This document shows positions 12,265-24,000 of a stretch of DNA of 64,000 nt, piece after piece. The stretch's first letter is position 1; each line of letters begins with the position of its first letter. Below the pieces are notes generated by a model. The model was not told the origin of the DNA, did no database searches, and worked only from the letters and a program-made list of their open reading frames with translations. Source of the stretch: Lingula anatina. Lineage: Eukaryota; Brachiopoda; Lingulata; Lingulida; Lingulidae. The stretch lies in the NCBI RefSeq assembly GCF_001039355.2, contig NW_019773903.1, forward strand, positions 455,706 through 519,705, read 5' to 3'. The position numbers and the translations under genes are program-made.

Positions 12265-12774
12265 GGGCATTTTCAGGGCCATTTTTTTATATAGAGCTTT
12301 AAATGGACTTATCGACTATATAATACTAAAATGGAAAAGGGTTAATACCTATAAATAAAATGTATAATTGTAATATAAGGAATGAAATAGATTGCCACCC
12401 TTAGAAGTGTAGAATTTTTTTTTCTTAAATATTTACCTGCAAATTTATGTATTTTTATAAGTCAAAACATGCACATTTTAAACAACCTTATTTCAAAATC
12501 GCAGATTTATCCATAAAAACCACTAATATCCTCAGGTAGTGCACATTTAGTTATAACATAAACTCAAATAAAATCGCGTAGCAATTGAAGAACCAAAAAG
12601 TTACACCAGTTCATATCTATGCAATGTTGGCATTTTTGCCCATGTGGAGTTGCTCTCCTGCACATGGAGACCGGAAAGCGTTACATTTCTTATGAGAAAG
12701 GAGGACTGAAGTGAAACAGGAAGTGATAGAATGTAAACAAAACAGATCGTCTGCATACAATTCCTTCAAAGAAA

Positions 12775-13435
12775 ATGGAAAACAAAACAGGTAAATGATT
12801 AAATAAATGTGTTTACATAAATATAAACTTGAAATTGATATTTTCTTTGTTTGGGAATATGAATTATCTTCCTAATATTCTGTAATATTCTCTTTTGCAA
12901 CTTACAAATGTCATATTCATAATCTACATGTATGTCATGCTCAAAGAATATATTTATTAAAAAACCAATGACTATATGTCATTATCTAGCAAGTTATTAT
13001 TCTTATTTAATATAGATGATAATAACTGGTGCTGCTCTATTGGACTCCAAGGTCAAGTGCAACTGCATCAGTGTGGACCAAATTCAAAGGCTGATCCAAA
13101 TTATATTTTGCCGCTTAATGTCCAGACGAGAAGTCAAGCGGTTCACAGAACAGCAAAAGGAGTATCTCACCCAGAAATTTAATGATGGAGAGAGGAGCGG
13201 GATCAAATCCAATCCAGAGGATGTGGCTATTGAAATGAGATCTGCCAAATACAAGAATGGAAATAGGCTATTCTCTATAGAGAATTTCTTGTCTGCAGCA
13301 CAAATTGGGAATTTTTTCAGCAGGTTGAGCTTACTCAAACGGAAAAGAGGATTGGAAACAGTGGATGAAGAGGACATTGAATCAGCAAATTTTGAGGCAC
13401 AGTTTGATGATCTTTTTAAACTTGCCAGACAGTAG
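12775..13435 (+). pseudogene. internally deleted transposase remnant
   Basis: First exon (12775-12790, ATG GAA AAC AAA ACA G) and the start of exon 2 (from 13016) match copy 1. At about 13119 the reading frame of exon 2 jumps into the C-terminal exon (from codons for RREVKRFTEQQKEYL to the stop at 13433-13435), skipping the Cys-rich remainder, the RNase H-like core and the C2H2 finger. The exon-2 frame (DDNNWCC...) does not continue into the C-terminal frame, so the expected spliced product is out of frame. The C-terminal stretch is nearly identical to copy 1, so the deletion is recent relative to their divergence. Confidence 0.75.
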
Positions 13436-13766
13436 TTTTACCTTGTTTATATGAGTAGATTTGGTAATTTATTTACAAATACTGACCTCTTAATTAAGAG
13501 TTCACAATGCTTTAAGTAACACGCTTTTATTTTTGTTTTAAGCCCAACAGACATTGTGTTGAAAGGCATTTCCCATCCCTACAAGTGTATCACTATAATG
13601 AATTTAGGTTGCAAAGTAATCAGCCCTTGTGCTCACGACATTCTGTATAGGACACGTTTGTAGTATTTTCTTATAGAATGGCTCAATAAAGGCTGTACAG
13701 AATGGACATATCAGAATTCATGTTGGATAAATAATAGTAAGTGTGCCACTTGCTCAGGGTGGTGAA

Positions 13767-14345
13767 TATATACGTTTTGCTAATCATGGATGCAGCTAAT
13801 GTTCCTAAACATAATGATTATTCAGTAAAATACCAACACAATGTTATTGTCTAATGTAACAGCTAAATGGATGTGCCAATGTATAAATAAAAATATAATT
13901 TTCTTAGCCTCCTTCTTTCCTTTATCAATACCTATATATACACAAGATGAAAACATACAATTCTAGTACACCAAATGGTTGATTTACATCAAATTTAAAA
14001 CATAAATGAGCTACATGAATTTTTGGGTGAGTGTAAAATTTGTTATGAATTGCCGNTATATACGTTTTGCTAATCATGGATGCAGCTAATGTTCCTAAAC
14101 ATAATGATTATTCAGTAAAATACCAACACAATGTTATTGTCTAATGTAACAGCTAAATGGATGTGCCAATGTATAAATAAAAATATAATTTTCTTAGCCT
14201 CCTTCTTTCCTTTATCAATACCTATATATACACAAGATGAAAACATACAATTCTAGTACACCAAATGGTTGATTTACATCAAATTTAAAACATAAATGAG
14301 CTACATGAATTTTTGGGTGAGTGTAAAATTTGTTATGAATTGCCG
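13767..14345. repeat. exact 289-bp duplication around an N (assembly artefact)
   Basis: 13767-14055 is repeated exactly at 14057-14345 with one N at 14056 between. This is the pattern of two overlapping contig ends that were not merged. Confidence 0.9.
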
Positions 14346-15200
14346 TGTAATTTTATTTTACAATTGTTCATTTATACTTTGCCCATCATGAAATAGTTAA
14401 TCATCAGACATCAATGTTGCTCTTTTTTAAATGTTGCTATTCTGAAAAATAATGCTCTAAATAATCATTAAAAATAAGCCTTTTCCCCAATTTGAATGGC
14501 GGCCATCTTGTATTTTGAGGTCATTTAGGTCTAATTTCATGGAAATTTATATTAGGGTGAAAATCAAAGAATATCTACTAGCAAGCAATGCTGTACAATT
14601 CTAGTACACCATAAAATTGATTTAGAGAATGTTTTGTACATGTTTGCCATATAATTTAGTTTTACAAAATTTGAAATTTTGAAAATATTTGAAAGAGTAC
14701 AAATTTTTTGTTTATGAATTGCTACGCAATTTTATTTCTACAATTGTTCATCTATACTTTGCCCATCATGAAATTGATATTCATCAGACATATTAATGCT
14801 GCTATTTTGAAAAATAATGCTCTAAAATATTATGAAAAAGAACCTTTTTCACCAATTTGAATGGCGGCCATCTTGGATTTTGAGGTCATTAAGGTCAAAT
14901 TTCATGGAACTTTATATTCGGTGTTGCAAAGATAAGGCATATCTACTTTCTCGCAGAGCTGTACTATTCTAATACACTAAATGGTTGATTTACATCATAT
15001 TTAATACATATTTGCCCCACAATTGAATTTTATGAAATTTGAAATTTTGAGAATATTTGGCAGAGTATAAATTTTTTGTTTATCAATTGCTACGTGATTT
15101 TATTTTTTTATATATGACTTCATACCTTGCTCATTATGAACAAAACAATCGAGGAGTATATCACTGCTGCGATTTTGAAATAAATGCATTTAAAAAATCT
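14250..15200. repeat. 350-370-bp tandem repeat, three diverged units
   Basis: Units beginning near 14251, 14599 and 14967 (TTCTAGTACACC or TTCTAATACAC) each contain ACTTTGCCCATCATGAAA-like, AATGGCGGCCATCTTG and GAGGTCATT blocks in order; the third is most degraded. They lie in the 3' half of the transposon copy. Confidence 0.75.
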
Positions 15201-15245
15201 CACTTTTAGGTAATTTTGAAAATACAGATAGGATGCAAAGTTTCA

Positions 15246-15259
15246 GTTGCCATAGCAAC
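15246..15259. promoter_or_regulatory. X-box-like site, right side of transposon copy 2
   Basis: GTTGCCATAGCAAC, an RFX X-box-like palindrome with one changed base, about 330 bp from the right end. A weaker third site, GTTGCTATGGAAAC, lies at 15442-15455. Confidence 0.4.
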
Positions 15260-15595
15260 GCTATATAAAAATGTAGAACAGATATATTTGTATATTTGGA
15301 TAGAGCAATATGTCCTTCTTTGACAATGCCATATAAAAGTCAGTATTATATATTCATTTTTTATTTATTATCATGGTTATTAGGCCTATTTGAGCTGATA
15401 TTTTCCTCTACCAAAGACCGGTTTCTAGGGAAAAGCAGTTTGTTGCTATGGAAACCAGAGGAAATGGTTGAAACATGGCTAGTGGTCATTTTTGTGTGTT
15501 TTATGACTAAATACATCATTTAAGACCAAACTAAGCAAAATATAAATTTTTCACATTCCATCCGAAGCTCAATGCTTGCTGACATGGCCTCTTAA

Positions 15596-18081
15596 CTGTA
15601 CATGTATAACATGTAATTTTTTAACCTAAAACACCACACAATTAAGACAGTCAGCACCGTGCACAATAGGTATCTGTTTATTAGTTTGTTTACCCGTAAC
15701 CTGGCGAAGATAAAAGTTGCTTTTCACTTCGTTTGCACAGATATCGATAATGGATGTTTTTCTCAAATCGGTGACCTAGTTCCACTATTGCTGACAACAC
15801 ACAGTTCAAAAGTTCCGTCACTGAACTGTTTCTGTGGTCGCCATTTTGCTTCACATTTGTTTCTCCATTCATGCGTCGCACGAGAATACATTGCATAGAT
15901 ATAAGCTCCTGCACTAACAGAGATTTTATACGAAGTCACCACTGGATCGTGCAAGGTATGTAAAAAGCTGGTGAAATACTGCAAGGCCTTACAGGAACTA
16001 CAGGTAGTTAGAACGGAGAGATTATCAGACCACCAAAGATCATCATAGCACTATTTTCCAGTAATTTTAACTAGTAATATTTCGACTAACAAGAAAAGCA
16101 AGTGGTGACATCATTATATAAGGTGTCGAATGTCATGCTGATGTTACGTTATCTTCACTGTTTCCCAGTCCTGGGACTTGTTCTTCCAGTATGGAGGCAG
16201 GGGGCAGGGTGGGGGTGACATATATGGGACACGTGGAGTACAGACGGTTACGGGAACAACTTAGTAGCAAAGATAGACAACGATACGATTCTTACACTTA
16301 CCCATGATGACATGTTAATAAAATTAACATCGACAAAATTAAAGACTAAAACATGATAAGGCGCTGATTATTAACCCGAGCTGTCACCTTGCGGTCAACG
16401 AGTCACTGGGTGACGTCAAACTTCCCAAAATTTAAAGTTACTGTAGACATTTTGTTTTAGGAGACGATCGTTCTTTGTGACGCATAATCCGCCGGGCAAT
16501 GTCACCTAGTTTTCGCGCATATCAACAATGCCGTTACACAATGCTCTGCTCAGTTCACGCTCCGTTAAAATGGCTACTTGTATGCAAAATGTCAAAGTCA
16601 TATTTGCAGGCGTTTCTCAAATATAGAGACTTTTTAACAGAACTGTGCTCTCTCATAGTCACACTAGGGCCAGGCAAATTGTACTTCCCCAGGAATTCCC
16701 TCATATTACGTAAAGCATGAGTGTTACAGACAAGATAGTCAAATGATTGGTACTGACACACCTGACTACACAAATTTTAGTGCATTGTGCATTGCAGAAG
16801 ATAAGATGTGTTTGTGCTCAGAAAGAGGCTGTAGGGCGGGGTAGTTCCGGTTGGAGATGGACCATGCGGTAATAAAGCCGAGCTGCATATTGTACTGAAA
16901 ATTCTCTTTTGTTTTGTTTGACACAGGGCAATTTTTGAATATTACATGTGTGTTTGGATATTCCCTGTCACATGTGGACTGAAAACTTGACAACAAAAAG
17001 CATTTTGTTGTATTACGTGACACTTTTCACATATCTCTTATGAAATAATTAAAAAGCAACATTAATAAAATATTTTTATCCCTGGGTATGCCTTTGAAAC
17101 TGAAATATTTCATATTTAATGTCAAGTCTGTATATTCTTAAAAAACATATACAGGCACTCAACACCACGCACAAAAGGAACCGGTACAGCCGTGAACAGG
17201 TTCAGACAATATTTGCTTTTCACTATATTAGCATAGGCATCAATAGTGCTTTCATTTTTTAAGTAGGCGACCTAATTCCAGTATTGTTCACACCAACAAG
17301 TTCAATATCTCCACCGTTAAGCTGTTTTGTGGTCGTTATTTAGATTTACAGCAGCTACCCTGTAAGTAACCAACGCTGTGTCGTACTGGTGTCGATGTAA
17401 GCTCCCGCACTAGTACAGGGGTAACCGGTAGCAATCACTGTACAGACAAGGTATGTTAAGAAGCTGTTAAATAAGGTAAATACCCAGTCAAACATGTACC
17501 GGTATCTGTGTTGAGGATACAATTTAAGTTTTTTATCGGAAAATATTTTAAGCGAGATAATATCTAACGTGAAATTGCTCTGTTTGATTGAAATGTATGG
17601 TTACAAAGCCCACACCGTTTACAAGAAGATTATTTTAAAATCCGTTTAATGGCGCGAGTGGAGGTGGGGAGACCATAGGGAATCAGCTGCATCGCTTTTG
17701 AAGTGTGGTTGGCTATATTTAGGTCGACGGACCAGTTAGTGCTCGGAATGTATTCTGAATGGCCCCTAACATGCATACTAATCACTAAAACCGAAAGCTG
17801 TCTGTATGTGTCTTCTTTATGGATAATTGGTATTTATCAAACAAAAAGAGCACATGAGAACTACGAAAAATAGGTCAACGCCTCGGTTCCAATCTCCTCT
17901 CACTGTGCCTTTTTTTTTTTTTTTTTGGGAGGAGCACTTGGGGTTTTGCTTTATTTGTTTAATACGTGGTCAAAATGCCCTACAATTCTATTAATTTATT
18001 TCAACTTAGAGCAGGGAATTATATCGGATATTATTTCCTGCTTAGAGCAACTTGTATTCATTTGAGATTTTCCATTTTCAG
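15596..18081. other. noncoding; diverged duplicated blocks upstream of the TIR-ROCO gene
   Basis: About 15650-15970 and 17150-17470 share ordered blocks (the GTGACCTAGTTCCA.TATTG region, CTGTTT.TGTGGTCG, AAGCTCC.GCACTA) and both end at AAGGTATGT, a good 5' splice site. About 16100-16465 duplicates 7720-8010. These could hold 5' untranslated exons of the next gene, but no coding frame supports that. T run near 17911-17926. Confidence 0.5.
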
Positions 18082-21000
18082 AAAGACCCCTTTCGACATG
18101 TACAAGTACGATGCATATATGTGCTATGCAGATGAAGATGTAAACACTGTAGAAGAAGTCGTGGATAGAGTAGAACGCCAAGGATTTCGGTGTTTCTTTG
18201 GTAAACGGGAAATTCTTCTTGGACGTAAAATTGTCGCCACAAGAACTAAGAGATTAGAAGCATCAGAATTCATTGTTGTTTTCCTGTCGCGTAATTTCAC
18301 CAAAAACGTATGGTGTAACCATGACATTTTCTTAGCATTGCAATGTAAATCTTCGGAATCATATCCGCAAAGTATAGTACCGATCTATTTAGACATAGAC
18401 ACGGAAGATGTACCTCAACAACTTCAACAATTTCAAAGTATTAGATATGACGACACTGAGTTCTTCACAAAACTGATTCGTCGCCTTGAGGCTGGTAAGT
18501 GAACTACATATGTTATAAATACGATACTGCTATAGAATTAATGCACGATGCAGTGAATTCTTAAACTGGGATTAACGTCGTTTATGGTATGTACAGCCTG
18601 ATAACCCTCAGAACAAAAAGAATCAAAAACAAAACTTAATTTAATATTTAACGCGTAACCTGAAAGATTATTTGTATTAATATGTTGTCAGATACCACAG
18701 TCTTTTTCAAGACACCGAAAAGTCATTATCATGTTGAAAAACATCAAAACCAATAGATAACTTTTAGAATGGACATGGCATAAGCTTCCCAGATGAAGAA
18801 AGTATATATTTTTATTTGCACTGTTGAAAACTAGAGATTTGTGCACAAAGGCTGCTTAAAATGGGTAAACTACATCAGCTTAATCATGGCGCTTATATGC
18901 GATAGAGTGCAGTATACTGAAAATGAAAATAATCCATGGTTACTTTATTAATCGACTTTGAAAAAGGCATCAAGTCTTGGAAATAATCAAATAAAAAACC
19001 CTATCTTAACACAGTAGTTGTTTAGGAATGTAAATCAGTTTTAAAATCCAATTGGATCAATATATATGCATGTTCGTTACCACATGGAGATGATAAGATG
19101 AGTGCAGAAATTCAAGCAAATAAAATGATGGATAACATCTGTAATATCTGAAAGAATAAGTTTAAAGGGAAAAATAATATAATATATAACGGATTTCTTG
19201 ATTTTTATATTATTTTATCTTCCCTGTATGTTTTTCAATTCAAATGCGAACAATGAAAATGCCACACATTAAGAATTTTTACCCATTATTGTTCCAGAGT
19301 CCCATATATTGGACGCAGATACACGGTATTTCTACAAATAATCACTATAATATGTAAATTTTTAGTAAGACATCAAATTCTATATTGAAACTTGGGTATA
19401 TATTGCAATACTGCGTAATTTTATTTTAAAAAGAACATATTCATCTTTAACTTAACACCTTTCTTGTGGACAAGTTTCCTTTCGGCAAAAAAAATGTCTG
19501 CTTAGATTAAAATAATTGAAAAACAAAAAAAAAAAAAGAAAAATATGAGGCTGAAAATGTACAAAATCCAATACAAGTCATTTCTTTAGCTATTGGCTGT
19601 ACTTAGTTTTATGTTAGTGTTGTAATATGGCAATTATAATAGATTTACTAAGCGTCCGGTGGGATTAAACTGGTTAAATAGAGAAGTGTACAATTATACA
19701 AACCAATAGCAGGTGCCCGCTCTCTCCCAAATACACGTGCACGACCCATTACTAGTAGGTGACTGGACATGCTGTTTACTGATGTTTACTAATGCTACTG
19801 TGCGCGGGATTTTGTTCCACTTTGCTCATGAGGCCCTCTTCATTGAATGCAGATATCTGGTTCCTAAGACCAATCAGTGTCAGTGTCCCTGGCATGACGT
19901 CAGCTATACTTATGTGAAATCCAGATCCCGTCAACATAGCATAAAGTAACGTATCGTAATGTGACGTAACGTGACGTAACCTAACATAACTGGAAATGGA
20001 ATTTTCTCAAATGTGACCGTCATTATGAGCAACGTCTCTGCAATGTATAATTAGCTACCTATACTCTAGTATACCTCTTTAACAATATATCATGAAATAG
20101 GTTTTTGTCACCAGGGTTTACACAGCGATTCCGGCAATTATGTGCAACAGTGGCGGTTCCAGTTTACCGGCAGCGAGTAGCTATTGTTGGACCTTCTGCT
20201 GTGGGGAAGACTCATCTCGCCAAGCGCCTCATCCAGGAGGAATATGACGAGGAAACAGACGCGTGTACACCAGGCTTGAAGATATACCGTCACAGGTGTA
20301 TCGTCCACAAAGCCGGTCAATCATGTTGGGTCAAAGGAAAAGGTAAAGAGGGTATGACACTTAAGTGCATCAAGGGCATAACAACGGAATGCAAAAATTA
20401 TATGCCATTTTACTTCAAACCCATCAGTGATGAATTGAAGGTATGCTGTCTACGTTTGAAAACGACAAAAACCTTAAGCACCCCTAGTACTCGTAAATAT
20501 CTTTTTAGGTTATTCGGCAAATTTCTTCGAATACAACTACGATACTGTCATTTCCGAGGAACCTTGGTCTTCTTAATATTCTTGTGAAACTTAGTCTGGT
20601 TTAATCTGTAAACAATAAAGTGTGTAAAGCTGAAGCTTGATTGGCCATACCTTTACTTAGGAAAGGATACATTTAGATTCGCTAGTCAAAATAGAAACGC
20701 AGAGTTTTACATCTATGGTTTTAATACATTTTTCATAAAATATGGTTGGATAAATGGTAGTGTATTGTTCAGTAACATGTGTGCACTTCCATGGATGCAA
20801 TACAGGCTAATAACATCCTCCTCTAACACCGCACGTGACTCCGAATACAGACCCGGGGCATCCTTTTCCATTCTTCCACTTGTGCTGCTCTTAACTCTAT
20901 GACGGTGCACCTCTGTGGCGCTGGAAGGCTGTGGCTGGCGGTAGTGAAGTCATCAGCCCAGCCCATCACAGATATGCTCAATTGGAGGCACGCCTGGGAT

Positions 21001-24000
21001 GAACTCTGGCCACGGTGACAACTTGGGCTTTTTCATGCATAAATGAAACAGTAGTTTTCTATAGATTAGATGTGCTTTTTTGGCCAATTTGAGCATTGTG
21101 GTCATAACAAAATCCTGCATTTCTTTCTTTTTTGGGGGAGGGGATAGATTATACGGTATACATTGTATTTTCTCAGATGATCCAGAAGTCCAATTTGTAC
21201 AACAAGTGGCAATTGGAATACAGAAACCAGAGACATTTTCCCAGACAGTCCAAGCGGACTTACCGCCATCAGCGGAATACCGAGAGTTCGAAGAGGATGT
21301 TTGGGACGCCACACAGCAAGCACAGACAGGTGCACGTTTGTCTTAATAGCTTATTGTGTGATTGGAATCAGACATTTATCTTTAATTTCATAAATTAAAG
21401 GGATAATGACTCTACGTTCTGGCCAAAAATGAATTTTCCTGGAGTAGACAACAATTTTCCCATACTTACCAATGGTTAATGAATCCATTTTTACATTCAA
21501 AGTTAGTCCCTGGTTTTTTTCTAAAAGGTTTTGGTGTTTGTTAAAATCTCTTAAGAGATTAGCCATCAAAGGAGGTCACGTGGTCTAAAGACAAGCTCAG
21601 ATATCAGAATAATAGCTATAAGTGTCGTTTTTGTGGTAAAACAGAATGTTTTATATTTCTATGAGTTATTCACAATGTTTTTATTGTGAAATATAGATCT
21701 CACACGAAGAGTTATTATCCCATATTCCATATATTACAGTTATTATAACATATTTTGTGGTAACAGGCAGGCCATTATCTACACACGCTGGACAATAGAA
21801 GTGTCACCCCCTAACTCAGAGTAATATAAGTAGGCAGATCTTGGGTAGTTATAATGCCTGGTCTACTTATAATGTGACTAATGAGTATAAAACCGCTATA
21901 CCATGGAATTGTATTGTTGGTTTTGTACATGTTCAGCAAATGTTATTCCTGTCTTCCTCCAATATGACAAGATACAGGCAATTATCTAACGGTTATAGGT
22001 GCAAGTTATTAACCTGCAAACATGATGGGTTAAAAATGCTTTTCACAATTAACAATTATTATTTATTTTATTACACTGAGTCATATAGTACACACACTGG
22101 ACAAAAGAAGTGTCAACCCCTAACTCAGAGTAATGAAAGTAGGCAGATCTTGGGTACTTATAATGCCTGGTCTACTTATAATGTGACTAATGAGTATAAA
22201 ATAACTATACCATGGAATTGTATTGTTGGTTTTGTACATGTTCAGCAAATGTTATTCCTGTCTTCCTCCAATATGACAAGATACAGGCAATTATCTAACG
22301 GTTATAGGTGCAAGTTATTAACCTGAAAAGGCGGAATATAAACCATGTCAGAATATCGATACAATTGAATTGTTCAGTCAGAACCGTGCAGAGGGTCTGG
22401 TCTCGGTACAGAAACACTGGATCAAGAGACAAATTGCCTCTGATGATTGGTTTGACCAACAGGACATTCGCAGGGTGATGTGGCCTGCCCAGAGTCCGGA
22501 TGCAAACATAACAGAAAATGTGTGGAATGATATGTCAAAACTTTTGACAAATGCCCGTCTAACCAGCAGAGAAACTCTGTTATATTTAGTGTTTCATGCT
22601 TGGGCCAGCATAAGCNGTGACGAGGAAACAGACGCGTGTACACCAGGCTTGAAGATATACCGTCACAGGTGTATCGTCCACAAAGCCGGTCAATCATGTT
22701 GGGTCAAAGGAAAAGGTAAAGAGGGTATGACACTTAAGTGCATCAAGGGCATAACAACGGAATGCAAAAATTATATGCCATTTTACTTCAAACCCATCAG
22801 TGATGAATTGAAGGTATGCTGTCTACGTTTGAAAACGACAAAAACCTTAAGCACCCCTAGTACTCGTAAATATCTTTTTAGGTTATTCGGCAAATTTCTT
22901 CGAATACAACTACGATACTGTCATTTCCGAGGAACCTTGGTCTTCTTAATATTCTTGTGAAACTTAGTCTGGTTTAATCTGTAAACAATAAAGTGTGTAA
23001 AGCTGAAGCTTGATTGGCCATACCTTTACTTAGGAAAGGATACATTTAGATTCGCTAGTCAAAATAGAAACGCAGAGTTTTACATCTATGGTTTTAATAC
23101 ATTTTTCATAAAATATGGTTGGATAAATGGTAGTGTATTGTTCAGTAACATGTGTGCACTTCCATGGATGCAATACAGGCTAATAACATCCTCCTCTAAC
23201 ACCGTACGTGACTCCGAATACAGACCCGGGGCATCCTTTTCCATTCTTCCACTAGTGCTGCTCTTAACTCTATGACGGTGCACCTCTGTGGCGCTGGAAG
23301 GCTGTGGCTGGCGGTAATGAAGTCATCAGCCCAGCACATCACAGATATGCTCAATTGGAGGCACGCCTTGGATGAACTCTGGCCACGGTGACAACTTGGG
23401 CTTTTTCATGCATAAATGAAACAGTAGTTTTCTATAGATTAGATGTGCTTTTTTGGCCAATTTGAGCATTGTGGTCATAACAAAATCCTGCATTTCTTTC
23501 TTTTTTGGGGGAGGGGATAGATTATACGGTATAAATTGTATTTTCTCAGATGATCCAGAAGTCCAATTTGTACAACAAGTGGCAATTGGAATACAGAAAC
23601 CAGAGACATTTTCCCAGACAGTCCAAGCGGACTTACCGCCATCAGCGGAATCCCGAGAGTTGGAAGAGGATGTTTGGGACGCCACGCAGCAAGCACAGAC
23701 AGGTGCACGTTTGTCTTAATAGCTTATTGTGTGATTGGAATCAGACATTTATATTTAATTTCATAAATTAAAGGGATAATAACTCTACGTTCTGGCCAAA
23801 AATGAATTTTCCTGGAGAAGACAACAATTTTCCCATACTAACCAATGGTTAATGAATCCATTTTTACATTCAAAGTTAGTCCCTGGTTTTTTTCTAAAAA
23901 GTTTTGGTGTTTGTTAAAATCTCTTAAGAGATTAGCCATCAAAGGAGGTCACGTGGTCTAAAGACAAGCCCAGATATCAGAATAATAGCTGTAAGTGTCG

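Larger units (their letters stand above)
12106..15595 (+). mobile_element. DNA transposon copy 2: 27-bp TIRs, TTAA target, internally deleted
   Basis: Direct TTAA copies lie at 12106-12109 and 15592-15595. Immediately inside, 12110-12136 and the reverse complement of 15565-15591 are identical for 27 bp, starting GAGGCCATGTCAGCAAGCAT. The left part (about 12240-13118) matches copy 1 (about 8260-9131) and the part from 13119 matches copy 1 from 11350, so about 2.2 kb of transposase gene is missing, with GTC microhomology at the junction. This is the usual form of a nonautonomous derivative of an autonomous element. Assembled length is about 3.48 kb, including a 289-bp artefactual repeat. TTAA duplication is shared with the piggyBac and Kolobok groups, but I could not assign the element to either. 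Confidence 0.85.

Noticed and set aside
17966-18081. Extension of the TIR frame to an ATG upstream
   Set aside because: A strong TTTTCAG acceptor precedes the conserved TIR start, and the upstream residues look like intron translation.
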